From Sphingomonas panacis (GTDB lineage Bacteria; Pseudomonadota; Alphaproteobacteria; Sphingomonadales; Sphingomonadaceae), in the NCBI RefSeq assembly GCF_001717955.1, contig NZ_CP014168.1, positions 4,247,501-4,311,500 on the forward strand: DNA of 64,000 nucleotides, written 5' to 3'. Made by a program: the position numbers and the translations under genes. Below the pieces are notes generated by a model. It was not told the origin of the DNA. It did no database searches and saw only the letters and a program-made list of their open reading frames with translations. The stretch's first letter is position 1; every line of letters starts with the position of its first letter. This document shows positions 46,928 to 54,600 of this stretch, one piece after another.

Positions 46928-47598
46928 CGCAGCACCAGAATTGGTGAGTAGTTATTGATTTGCCCGAACGTGTCGTTCAAAACGGTGCCTTCATATTGCA
47001 CCCAGGCATGCGCGGAGAACGGTTCTGACCTTACCCCGATAACTAGATTTGCAGTCACGCCGCGCGCACGAAGAACCGAAAACATTGCTAGAGACCGCGT
47101 CAAACAGCGATTTGACCGGCCAAGGATCAGAGCTGCCCTTTCGAATGCGGACACCCACAGGTCGACCTCGGTTTTCCTCTCATGCTCATCGCGACCTATG
47201 ACCCGTCTGGAAATTGCGGAGCGTGCAAACACCGAATGCAACGGGAACAGCCGTATCCTCAGTGAAGTACGCAACTCAGAATATACGGCGACCAGAAGTG
47301 GCCACAACCTGTGGGGAACCTCATTGCGGCTATAGGCATCGCCAGCTGGAGCCTCAATTTCCAAAACCTTGAAGCTCAGGTCGGAATCCGCCGCCTCCAA
47401 CAGATACCCTGCGTCGATCAGTGATGACAATGCCGCCTCAGCCCCGGCGACTGTCTCACCATTCCGGGCCACAAGTTGCCGGAACGTCACAGTACTGGTC
47501 GAGGGCAAGGCAAAATACCGGTTTCTGGACAGGTCAAGAAAGATAACGTTCCGGCCTGCGATGCAGTGGTAGAGTCCCTCTTTTAATCGATAGCGCAT
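46924..47598 (-). CDS. Lasso leader protease with fused RRE (B protein)
   Basis: A 224-residue protein. Residues 1-75 form a PqqD-like RiPP recognition element (YRLKEGLYHCIAGRNVIFLDLSRNRYFAL) that binds the precursor leader. Residues ~95-224 are a transglutaminase-like cysteine protease with Cys165 (NRCLTRSLA), His197 (SAHAWVQ) and Asp209 (VLNDTFG) as the catalytic triad. The proteobacterial B1-B2 fusion is the normal form. It cleaves after the leader's -1 residue, freeing Gly1 for cyclisation. It lies 51 nt behind the precursor and overlaps the cyclase start by 4 nt. Confidence 0.92.
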   Translation of the reverse strand: MRYRLKEGLYHCIAGRNVIFLDLSRNRYFALPSTSTVTFRQLVARNGETVAGAEAALSSLIDAGYLLEAADSDLSFKVLEIEAPAGDAYSRNEVPHRLWPLLVAVYSELRTSLRIRLFPLHSVFARSAISRRVIGRDEHERKTEVDLWVSAFERAALILGRSNRCLTRSLAMFSVLRARGVTANLVIGVRSEPFSAHAWVQYEGTVLNDTFGQINNYSPILVLR

Positions 47599-47649
47599 TG
47601 GCAGCCCCTCTGTGGATGACGCGCGCCAGTGACGGCGCGCGCCACCGAC

Positions 47650-47790
47650 TCAGTCGTCTTCCAGGCCGATCCCATTGGGCTGCCGCTGGAGGAAGCTGTC
47701 GTCGCCACTGTTCGCGCCGCCCTTCGTCTCGGCGACCACCGAGCCAAGGTCGATCAGCTTGTCGACGTTGCGATCCTCATTACGTTCCAT
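47650..47790 (-). CDS. Lasso peptide precursor (A protein)
   Basis: A 46-residue precursor. ATG 47790 has GAGGAG upstream; the longer in-frame reading is rejected. The leader (residues 1-23) ends KLIDLGSVVAETK, with the LxDLG RRE-binding motif and the conserved Thr at -2. The core (residues 24-46, 23 aa) starts GGANSGDDSFLQ and ends GIGLEDD. Gly1 plus Asp7 or Asp8 would give a 7- or 8-residue macrolactam ring. The layout GG-x4-(acid)2 is similar to xanthomonins (7-residue ring), as recalled from the literature. Bulky plug candidates are F10, L11, Q12, R13 and Q14. I do not recognise this core as a described peptide. Confidence 0.9.
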   Translation of the reverse strand: MERNEDRNVDKLIDLGSVVAETKGGANSGDDSFLQRQPNGIGLEDD

Positions 47791-47811
47791 GACAATTCTC
47801 CTCTTCAACAA

Positions 47812-47875
47812 CCGCGAAAATCGCGGCGGGTCAAAGGTAGCTCGGGTGGACCAGCGCATGGGGCGAATATATCGC
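47812..47875. promoter_or_regulatory. Inverted repeats upstream of the lasso precursor
   Basis: Two inverted repeats lie between the precursor and the GntR gene. The first is ccgcga-aaa-tcgcgg at 47812-47826, ~20 nt before the start codon and adjacent to the ribosome binding site. The second is gcga-atata-tcgc at 47863-47875, which on the minus strand contains a tatatt -10-like hexamer. They are candidates for operator/leader control by the neighbouring GntR or XRE regulators. Confidence 0.4.
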
Positions 47876-47974
47876 GACAGATTGACCCGATATTCCCCCA
47901 TGGACGCTGTTGCTGTCGGACTGCCGTTTTCTCCCGATAACTTCTGGCCACAAGTGGCTGAAATACCGAAGGTT

Positions 47975-48607
47975 CTAGATTTGCCGTTCACTGCGGATAA
48001 CCTGGAGCTGACGATCGATTTTCCTCACGTGGTAGGCTTCGACCCGCCGTCGCGTTGCTTTACGGAAACTCTCGACTTCCATGCTGGTGAATATTGCCAG
48101 CTCCTTCGCCGAGTAGATCGGCGCCGTCGCCTCTGCGATCCGGCTGTAGTGAAGACGATCATTAAGCCTTCGGACGTCCAAAGTTGCTTCGCGGTTTCCC
48201 GTCGCCTCGGCCATTGCTAAAAAGATCTCATTCGTCCGGATTGCGATGCCAACTGCTGATGTTTCCTGATCAAAGACCGCGTAGGGCTGCAGGGCCTGAC
48301 GAAGCGTAGATTCCTTGACCGTCGCTAGGACTGTAATCAACAACTGCATGTGCCAATAAAGAAGCTCGACGAGTTCTTTGGGAGCGAGAATTGGAACGAG
48401 AAATCCGCCATCCGCGTGATGGGTAAGAAGCCCCTCGCCCACCATAGTAAACGCAGCCTCTCGCACCGGTGTCTTGCTCGACCGATGCCGGGTCGCGAGT
48501 TCCTGAATATCAATCTTCTTCCCCGGCACGAAAAGACCGGCGAGGTAATCGGCCTTCAGCCCCCCGTAGACACGCTCATGAAGAGGAGGATCCATCGCCG
48601 ACATCAT
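47975..48607 (-). CDS. GntR-family (FadR/FCD-type) transcriptional regulator
   Basis: A 210-residue protein starting at 48607 with a 4-nt ATGA overlap with the XRE gene; longer readings are antisense extensions. The N-terminal winged helix is LHERVYGGLKADYLAGLFVPGKKIDIQELATRHRSSKTPVREAAFTMVGEGLL (~7-60). The C-terminal helical FCD ligand domain (~75-200) follows. It is transcribed in the same direction as the lasso biosynthesis genes, 184 nt upstream of the precursor, and is therefore a likely regulator of it. The ligand is unknown. Confidence 0.85.
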   Translation of the reverse strand: MMSAMDPPLHERVYGGLKADYLAGLFVPGKKIDIQELATRHRSSKTPVREAAFTMVGEGLLTHHADGGFLVPILAPKELVELLYWHMQLLITVLATVKESTLRQALQPYAVFDQETSAVGIAIRTNEIFLAMAEATGNREATLDVRRLNDRLHYSRIAEATAPIYSAKELAIFTSMEVESFRKATRRRVEAYHVRKIDRQLQVIRSERQI

Positions 48608-49023
48608 AGATTGGTGGCTTCTGAAACATTCGCAGTCGGCCACGCCGGCGTCAGGGCTTGCGTTAGATGATCGAGATTGCGTCGAGCAATCAGCTCGATA
48701 CACATCCGCTCGAGGTCGCTGAGATCGCCCATCGCCAGTTGGCGGGGAAAGCACATCTTCTGGCCAGCGAAGAGCAGAGGGATGAGGATATGACCCGTAG
48801 AGAGGCCCAGGCGGTAGGCGCAGGCGAGATGATCGTCCAACCGTGAACGAGGATTGCCGCCTTCGATCTCGCGAAGCCAGCGAACACCCATACCAAGCTC
48901 ACGCGCCAGATCGCGTTGCGTCAGGCGCCTCTTCTTCCGTGCCTCTTCAATTTGTCGCCCCGACTGCACTTTGACGTACAGAATTGGACTTTCGGCAACG
49001 GAAGTCGCTAAACAGTGCGACAT
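48604..49023 (-). CDS. XRE-type helix-turn-helix regulator
   Basis: A 139-residue protein starting MSHCLATSVAES, with AAGGAG 8 nt upstream. The XRE helix-turn-helix is at ~22-60: SGRQIEEARKKRRLTQRDLARELGMGVRWLREIEGGNP. The C-terminal ~60 residues (LFAGQKMCFPRQLAMGDLSDLERMCIELIARR) are unassigned. Its stop overlaps the GntR start by 4 nt, so the two regulators are made together ahead of the lasso operon. It is probably part of the production switch (inference). Confidence 0.8.
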   Translation of the reverse strand: MSHCLATSVAESPILYVKVQSGRQIEEARKKRRLTQRDLARELGMGVRWLREIEGGNPRSRLDDHLACAYRLGLSTGHILIPLLFAGQKMCFPRQLAMGDLSDLERMCIELIARRNLDHLTQALTPAWPTANVSEATNL

Positions 49024-49133
49024 GTCCGCGTCTCCTTACGGGAGATACCGCCCGCCAAGGCAATTCCGTAAGTCGAGTGCTAAGGTGTACTTACCACCAG
49101 ATCAAGATACAACCTCGGCCAACTTGTCGTAAG

Positions 49134-49583
49134 TTACCCAGCAAAATCATTAACCTCACCGGCGGCCGGTGTTCGCGCTCCAGACTGCAAAGCGCGATCA
49201 AAGGCGCTCATCAAGTCTGATCTGCCTGCTTTGGGAATCTGGATCAGCGCCAGCAGATAAATGTTACCGAGATTGGGTTGGCGTCCGCCAGGCCATGTCT
49301 CCTGAACCCTTTCGGTGATACTGGTGGCGATATCCCATAGCCGAATTGACGCTCCGACGTGGTGTTCTTCAGCGCCTCCGAGACATTCAGGTTCGTGCAC
49401 CTTCAACTGCTCTATGATCTCGCTGGTCGGCAGTGTGCTGAGATGCTCGATCCCAACGTGAAGGGTGGTGCCCCAGGCGATCAGCGAACGCGTCACGCGA
49501 ATTAGATGGCAATGTGAGTCGATGAGAACGTCGAGGCCCGCCGGCGAAAGCCGGAGCTTGAAGCTGCGTCTAGCTCGGCCCAT
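49134..49583 (-). CDS. Hypothetical protein at the edge of the lasso locus
   Basis: A 149-residue protein starting MGRARRSFKLRLSPAG, with AAGGAG just upstream of the ATG at 49583 (a GTG 3 nt before is possible). The family is not recognised. It is a beta/alpha mixture with conserved-looking His residues (DSHCHLIRVTRS, EEHHVGASIRLWD). It is 110 nt upstream of the XRE gene on the same strand. It could be part of the lasso regulatory operon or unrelated. No function is assigned. Confidence 0.5.
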   Translation of the reverse strand: MGRARRSFKLRLSPAGLDVLIDSHCHLIRVTRSLIAWGTTLHVGIEHLSTLPTSEIIEQLKVHEPECLGGAEEHHVGASIRLWDIATSITERVQETWPGGRQPNLGNIYLLALIQIPKAGRSDLMSAFDRALQSGARTPAAGEVNDFAG

Positions 49584-49927
49584 CACTCCTTCTCCTGCCT
49601 GAACTACTGATTGCTAGACCCGTCCGCGAATTCGAACGGGCGCATTCCCACGACCAATGGAGGCAAAAGCGGCATTATAGTGCCGCTTCTGCCTATACCT
49701 GCTCTTTTCAACGCTTGCCGGGATCATCTGGCTACCTTCGCTCAAAAGATGCTTTGTTTCGCCGCTTCGGCACTTCAGTGCCCTCCCTATTGCGGTCAAC
49801 ATTCGTGATCGTCATGCATTGGGACACACCGGATCAACGGCCACCACGGACTTAGTCCAGGCCTTCTGTCCGGCCCATTCAAACCCCAAGCCTGAGCGCC
49901 ACGCGGCGCCACGAGGAGATGTGTGCC
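49584..49927. other. Intergenic region before the conjugation operon
   Basis: About 340 bases with a perfect inverted repeat aagcggca-ttatag-tgccgctt at 49667-49688. On the minus strand this is followed by tttt (an intrinsic terminator against readthrough from the right). There is also a small hairpin ggcac-ttca-gtgcc downstream near 49770. The tra operon promoter is expected here, but no convincing -35/-10 pair was found. Confidence 0.5.
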
Positions 49928-50227
49928 ATGGACTTTCCATGCTCGTTGCCCACGCTTGCCGGAGCGCTCCTGCTCTGCGCGGGCGCCGTGCCGGCCAACG
50001 CTCAGAGCTATGATCCAGACGCTGAGGCTTACCCCTGCGCTCGCCACGCCCAGCTCGCGATCGTGCAGAACGATCTCGGCTTTTCAATCCGCGAGAAGGC
50101 GTCCTCGCCCACGGCTCCAGCCGCCGCGACCGCAATCAAGATCGGCAACTCGCTCACCCTCGACCGCCGACTTTTCGCACCCACCTCCCTCGTTCGCCCG
50201 GAGCCCGCCCATGTCACGCAACGCTAA
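49928..50227 (+). CDS. Small exported protein at the head of the tra operon
   Basis: A 99-residue protein starting MDFPCSLPTLAGALLLCAG, with GAGGAG 9 nt upstream; an ATG at 49919 sits too close to that site. It has a clear Sec signal peptide (~1-25, ending PANA), then a ~75-residue mature part of unknown family (SYDPDAEAYPCARHAQLAIVQ). Its end overlaps the DsbC-like gene by 17 nt. Periplasmic location and operon position suggest an accessory role in pilus or mating-pair assembly. Confidence 0.55.
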   Translation: MDFPCSLPTLAGALLLCAGAVPANAQSYDPDAEAYPCARHAQLAIVQNDLGFSIREKASSPTAPAAATAIKIGNSLTLDRRLFAPTSLVRPEPAHVTQR

Positions 50228-50975
50228 GCTGGTCGCGGCAGCGCTCCTCTTCGCAACGGCGCCGGCCTACGCCCAGGACAACAGCGGCGAGCCGCTCACG
50301 ATCGCAGCGGAGGAGGCTCAGCGCCAGTTACACCAGACCTTCACGAACTTGACGTTCGAGGACTTCGGTCCGGCGCCTGTCAAAGGCCCAATATATCAGG
50401 CAATCGCGGGCGGACGAGTCATCTATTACGCCCCCGAAAGCCAGCATCTCCTCTTTGCCGCGGTCTACGACAAGAACGGCGTCAATCTGACGGCGCTTGC
50501 CCAGGACGCGAGCGCGAGGAAACGCCTGGGCGCCGTCAATCCTGCCGAGGCGCTGGTGATTGGCCCTCCGGGCGCCCCAAAGGTAATCGAGTTCACCGAT
50601 CCCGATTGCCCTTATTGCCAGGCGCTCGAACGGTTCTGGCTGGCGAAGGAGGCAGAGGGCAAGCCGGTCCAGCGCCTCGTATATTTCGTGAGCGGCATTC
50701 ATCCGCAGGCAGCCGCCAAGGCTGAGCACATTCTCTGCTCTCCTGATCCGCAGGCGACGTTCAAGGCGATCTATGCCGGCGCACAGCCCGCATCGCTGCG
50801 CACATGTCGGGCGGGCGCCGAGAAGGTGGCGCGCGACGCGGAGACGGTCCGCAAGATGGGCGTGTCGGGCACGCCGACGCTCTTTGTGGATGGGAAGCTC
50901 GTGTCGGGCTTCCAGCAGGCCGAGCTCGAAGCCTTTATCGACGCGCAGAGCCGTAAGGCCAAGCCCAGCCCTTAA
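50211..50975 (+). CDS. DsbC-type thiol:disulfide interchange protein of the F-type T4SS
   Basis: A 254-residue periplasmic protein starting MSRNAKLVAAALLFATAPAYA (signal peptide, cut near residue 21). The dimerisation domain is followed by a thioredoxin fold with active site DPDCPYCQAL (CPYC) and the cis-Pro loop VSGTPTLFVDG. It isomerises or forms disulfides in the many-cysteine TraU and TraN proteins encoded downstream. Only the last part of a longer open frame is used; the ATG at 50211 starts the signal peptide. Confidence 0.88.
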   Translation: MSRNAKLVAAALLFATAPAYAQDNSGEPLTIAAEEAQRQLHQTFTNLTFEDFGPAPVKGPIYQAIAGGRVIYYAPESQHLLFAAVYDKNGVNLTALAQDASARKRLGAVNPAEALVIGPPGAPKVIEFTDPDCPYCQALERFWLAKEAEGKPVQRLVYFVSGIHPQAAAKAEHILCSPDPQATFKAIYAGAQPASLRTCRAGAEKVARDAETVRKMGVSGTPTLFVDGKLVSGFQQAELEAFIDAQSRKAKPSP

Positions 50976-51152
50976 GAGGCGTCCGAGACGATTTTTGGCG
51001 GACCGCGTGAGCGCTCTAACGCGCCGCCGGGACCGGAATGCCGGCGGGAGCGCGCCTCCAGGGGCCGTCCAGCGCGATCGCCGGCCGGACTCGACCACCG
51101 ATCGGTACCGGCAAGCATGATCCGGACGGCTCCGACGACAAGGAGACTGATT

Positions 51153-51470
51153 ATGTTGACTTCGCTTCGGGGAAGGACGTTCCGCACGATCGACGCGGCA
51201 GTCCTTTTCCTCCTGGCCGCGATCGCTGGCACGAGCGTCGCCTACGCCTTCCAGGCGCCGGCCGCTGGCGACCTTGGTTACGACATCTACGACATCGTCG
51301 TGAACCAGGGCGTCAAGGGACCGCTCGGCTTCGTGGGCGGCGTCGCCGCCTTCCTGTTCGGCGTTTCGCGGCTCTTCTCGAACATCATGATCGGCATCCC
51401 GACGATCGTGGCGGCGGTCTGCCTCATCAAGGCGGATTCGATTCTCCGGACCTTCGGCATGGTGATCTGA
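51153..51470 (+). CDS. traA: TraA-like F-type pilin
   Basis: A 105-residue prepilin. ATG 51153 has AAGGAG upstream, which rejects the ATG at 51117. A long signal sequence (~1-32, ending SVAYAFQA) is followed by a short mature protein with two hydrophobic helices (VKGPLGFVGGVAAFLFGVSRLF and MIGIPTIVAAVCLI), the F-pilin layout. The position before traL fits. It would be processed and assembled into the conjugative pilus. Two hairpins follow in the gap to traL. Confidence 0.8.
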   Translation: MLTSLRGRTFRTIDAAVLFLLAAIAGTSVAYAFQAPAAGDLGYDIYDIVVNQGVKGPLGFVGGVAAFLFGVSRLFSNIMIGIPTIVAAVCLIKADSILRTFGMVI

Positions 51471-51514
51471 GACCGGGACCGGGCGCGCCGGCTGGGTCGG
51501 CCGCCCTCACGAGA

Positions 51515-51559
51515 CGGAAGGCGATGGGCGCCTTCCGGACCCCACGTTCAACAACGTGG
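51515..51559 (+). repeat. Two tandem stem-loops between pilin gene and traL
   Basis: Stem 1 is cggaaggcg-atggg-cgccttccg (51515-51537, 9 bp). Stem 2 is ccacgtt-caac-aacgtgg (51542-51559, 7 bp). Neither is followed by a T run. They could protect the pilin mRNA from 3' decay and lower downstream expression. Confidence 0.6.
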
Positions 51560-51578
51560 TGAAGCAAGGGAGAAGGGC

Positions 51579-51845
51579 GTGGACGAACGTCTGCCGCAGT
51601 TCCTGCATAAGCCGACCCAGATCCTCTGGTTCGACAGCCAGGAGTTCATCGTCGTGATGTCCACGATCTTCGTCGCGGTCATCGTCGGCGGGATCATCGG
51701 CTGGCTGCTCATCGGCGCCCTTCTTCTCTTCATTCCCTGGAAGCGGACCAAGCCGCGTGGGTTCATCCCGCATCTGGCCTGGCGCTGGGGCCTCGCCCGC
51801 TTCCGCCACTATCCGGGTCCGACCCAGACCCGCTTCTTCGAGTAG
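51579..51845 (+). CDS. traL: TraL, F-type T4SS inner-membrane protein
   Basis: An 88-residue protein starting at GTG 51579, with AAGGGAGAAGGG upstream. The sequence LPQFLHKPTQILWFDSQEFIV is typical for the TraL N-terminus. Two membrane segments follow (~30-56: VMSTIFVAVIVGGIIGW, LLIGALLLFIPW) and a basic C-terminus. It is needed for pilus assembly and works with TraE at the inner membrane. It lies 5 nt before traE. Confidence 0.88.
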   Translation: MDERLPQFLHKPTQILWFDSQEFIVVMSTIFVAVIVGGIIGWLLIGALLLFIPWKRTKPRGFIPHLAWRWGLARFRHYPGPTQTRFFE

Positions 51846-51850
51846 GCGCG

Positions 51851-52486
51851 ATGGCAAACCCCTTCAGGCGCAAGCCCCAGGCCGACATGATCGGCGATAT
51901 GCGGCCGAGCTGGCACCTGCACCGCTACCTGCAGGGATCGGCCAATCTCTTCGAGGAGAATCGGCTGCTCAAGGTGGCGATCGCGGGCCTCTTCGGCATC
52001 ACCGCGGTACTCGGAACGGTCATCTACACCTCGCACCAGAATACGCGCACCGTGATCGTGCCGTTCGGCGCGGACGGCGACCTCTATGTGACGGGCAACA
52101 AGCCGTCTGAGACCTATCTGCGCGCGATCACCTTCAACATCGTCGGCCTTGCGGGCACCTATTCCGCCTACTCAGCCGATCGGCAGTTCCAGGAACTGCT
52201 GCGCATCGCGCACCCCAGCGCCTATAACGGGCTGCGCGACAGCCTGAACCGCCTGCTCGATGAGCTCGGCAACAATCCGACGCTCTCGATCGCGACTTAC
52301 ATCCGCGGAGATCAGCCCGTCACCTGGACGGGGAGCGAGATACTCGTTCCCGTCGAGAAGGTGCGCGTGATCGGCGGCGTCATCCGCAAATTCCGTGGCA
52401 ATCTGCGCATTCGCTACGCGCTCGAGAACGGCCGCTTCTGGCTGACCGCCCTCCAGGAGGAGAATTTCAGTGCCGATGTCCGGTAA
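51851..52486 (+). CDS. traE: TraE, F-type T4SS (VirB8-like) protein
   Basis: A 211-residue protein. The cytoplasmic N-terminus (RPSWHLHRYLQGSANLFEENRLLK) is followed by one membrane helix (VAIAGLFGITAVLGTVIYTS, ~38-57) and a periplasmic VirB8-like domain with AITFNIVGLAGTYSAYSADRQF. It scaffolds the T4SS at the inner membrane and helps pilus extension. It overlaps traK by 17 nt. Confidence 0.9.
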   Translation: MANPFRRKPQADMIGDMRPSWHLHRYLQGSANLFEENRLLKVAIAGLFGITAVLGTVIYTSHQNTRTVIVPFGADGDLYVTGNKPSETYLRAITFNIVGLAGTYSAYSADRQFQELLRIAHPSAYNGLRDSLNRLLDELGNNPTLSIATYIRGDQPVTWTGSEILVPVEKVRVIGGVIRKFRGNLRIRYALENGRFWLTALQEENFSADVR

Positions 52487-53264
52487 TCGGGCGAGGCTTG
52501 CCTGCCTCGCCGGGGCGCTCATCGCGTCCGTTCCCGCCGCTCCGCCCTCCTTGGCTCAGGCCATCACGGCGTTGCCCGACCAGACGAGCCGCATCCGGCT
52601 CTCCAACCGCGACGTCAATCACGTCGTCTGCGTCGGCGGTGACATCGAGGACGTCAAATTCTCGGCCGAGAAGGGCCTCGCGGTCGAACGCGGTGGCGCC
52701 GACGCCTGGATCAAGTTCCTCGTGCTCGAAACCGAGGATCCCAACGTTGCGGGCGGAGCCGGCAAGACGCGCACCTATGTGACGACGCCTTCGGAATTCT
52801 TCGTGTCGTGCAATGGCGCGATCTACCCGCTCTACGCCGAGCCCGCCGACATTCCGGCGCAGACCGTGACGCTGGCGCCCGGTGGCGCACAGCGCGCCCA
52901 CGCCAATGACGCTTTGCTCGGGCCGCTGGTCGAGGAAGAGCGGGCTGTCGGGATCGCGCTCGCGATCCTGCAGGATCGGGTACCCGCGTCCTTCTCCGAA
53001 GTGGCGCCCTCGCGCGATCGGCTTGTGCTTGCCGACCTCCCTACCGCGTCGCTGTCGGAACGGCGGCGTCTCGAAGTCGAGGGTGCCGGCCTCTCTGTCA
53101 GCGAATATCTCGTCCGGGCGAGCGTTGCCATCACGCTCGATGAGCGCGACTTCCTCGATAGCGCGCTCGGCGCCGACATCTTTGCCATCACGATCGATCG
53201 CCTCACACTGGGTCCGAACGAGACCGCCCGGCTGATCGTCGTCCGCCGGAGCGTGCAGTCATGA
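52470..53264 (+). CDS. traK: TraK, F-type T4SS secretin-like (VirB9-like) protein
   Basis: A 264-residue protein with signal peptide ~1-29 (ends PSLAQA). A second ATG 6 nt downstream is possible. The N-terminal periplasmic domain (ALPDQTSRIRLSNRDVNHVVC) and C-terminal secretin-like domain match TraK, which forms the outer-membrane core ring with TraV and TraB. It overlaps traB by 4 nt. Confidence 0.9.
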   Translation: MPMSGNRARLACLAGALIASVPAAPPSLAQAITALPDQTSRIRLSNRDVNHVVCVGGDIEDVKFSAEKGLAVERGGADAWIKFLVLETEDPNVAGGAGKTRTYVTTPSEFFVSCNGAIYPLYAEPADIPAQTVTLAPGGAQRAHANDALLGPLVEEERAVGIALAILQDRVPASFSEVAPSRDRLVLADLPTASLSERRRLEVEGAGLSVSEYLVRASVAITLDERDFLDSALGADIFAITIDRLTLGPNETARLIVVRRSVQS

Positions 53265-54565
53265 CGACACCAGAAGACAGCCCGCAAGTCTCTCCGACCG
53301 CAGCGCCGGGAGTCGGCGCGGACGATGCCACGATCGACACAACGGCCCGGCCCGCTTTGCTCGATATGCGCGCGCAATGGTCGAAGCTGACCTCGGATCA
53401 GAAGCTGCGCGCCAAGCAGCTGGGCGTGGTCTCCACGATCGCGCTGCTCGGCCTCGGCCTCTACACCGCCAGCTCGAGCGGAAAGAAGGAGGCGCCCAAG
53501 GCGCCCCAAGCCAGCAATCTCGACATGGGCGCGGGGCTTCGCGGTGACAGCCTCGAGGTGAAGCTGCGCGGGGATCTCCAGAAGATCCTCGACGGGCAGA
53601 CCCTGCTGGGGGACCGCGTCACCGCGATCGAGGAAGGCAAGGTCGTTCCCGGCGGCGGCGCTGGCTCCCACACGCCCGCCGCGGGCGACGGGGGTGATCT
53701 CCCGCCCGCGATCCCGGGCGAGGCGCCCGCCTATCCGCCGGCTCCGCGCGAGGCGAAGGGCGCGGCGGACGAAATTCCAGCGCCGCCGACCCCGCCTTCC
53801 GCGCCCCCGGCACCGCCTGCTCCGCCCACGGAGCGCCAGATCGGCGCGATCGGTGCCGCGACCGCAGCCCAGGTTGCGGAGGGAGGCGCGAGCAGCGGGG
53901 CTGCATCAAAAAAAGGGAAGCGGACGATCTATTTGCCGCCTGGTTTCATGAAGGCGCGGCTGCTGACCGGCATCGACGCGCTGGCGAGCCGGGACGCGAC
54001 CAGTAATCCCGAACCGATCATCGCCAGGGTCCAGGCACCCGCCGTGCTTCCCAACGAGGTCAAGGCCAATCTCGCCGGCTGCTTCGTCATCGGCAATGCG
54101 ACCGGAAGCCTCGCCAAGGAGCGGGTCGAGATCCAGCTGGTGTCGATTTCCTGCGTGGATTTCGAGAGCCATGCCGTGGTCGACCAGGCGATCAAGGGCT
54201 TCTTCGTCGATGCTGACGGCAAGAAGGGGCTTTCCGGCAAGGTCGTGACCCGGGCCGGGGCGACGCTTGCCCGCTCGTTCATCGCGGGCACGATCGCCGG
54301 CATCTCGCAGAGCGTGGAAGGATCGTTCGGGAGCCTTTCAACCTCGGCGCTCGGCAGCGTGCGCAGCCTCGATGCCGGCGACGCGGTCAAGACCGGCATT
54401 GCCGGCGGCCTCTCCAAATCGTCGGACAAGCTCACCGATTTCTACCTCGATCTCGCCCGCCAGGCCGGACCGGTCGTCGAAGTCGGCGCCGCCAAGGATG
54501 TCGTGGTCGTCATCCAGGAGGGCCTCGCCCTCGAGATCAAGCCGTCGGTCGGGAGCAAATTCTGA
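53261..54565 (+). CDS. traB: TraB, F-type T4SS (VirB10-like) protein
   Basis: A 434-residue protein. It has a cytoplasmic N-terminus, one membrane helix (~63-80, GVVSTIALLGLGLYTAS), a Pro/Ala-rich periplasmic spacer (~165-200, many PPAPP repeats) and a C-terminal VirB10-like barrel domain (IYLPPGFMKARLLTGIDA, CFVIGNATGSLAKERVEIQ). It spans both membranes and opens the outer-membrane channel. The stop shares a base with an ATG at 54565, but the traV start is further down. Confidence 0.92.
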   Translation: MTTPEDSPQVSPTAAPGVGADDATIDTTARPALLDMRAQWSKLTSDQKLRAKQLGVVSTIALLGLGLYTASSSGKKEAPKAPQASNLDMGAGLRGDSLEVKLRGDLQKILDGQTLLGDRVTAIEEGKVVPGGGAGSHTPAAGDGGDLPPAIPGEAPAYPPAPREAKGAADEIPAPPTPPSAPPAPPAPPTERQIGAIGAATAAQVAEGGASSGAASKKGKRTIYLPPGFMKARLLTGIDALASRDATSNPEPIIARVQAPAVLPNEVKANLAGCFVIGNATGSLAKERVEIQLVSISCVDFESHAVVDQAIKGFFVDADGKKGLSGKVVTRAGATLARSFIAGTIAGISQSVEGSFGSLSTSALGSVRSLDAGDAVKTGIAGGLSKSSDKLTDFYLDLARQAGPVVEVGAAKDVVVVIQEGLALEIKPSVGSKF

Positions 54566-54600
54566 TGCGCCCGACGCCCCGCCCCAAAGGAGGTCCCGCC

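Noticed and set aside
47791..47991. 113-residue version of the lasso precursor
   Set aside because: The internal ATG at 47790 has the GAGGAG site, and the resulting 23-residue leader has the right length and motifs; the extension covers the promoter region.
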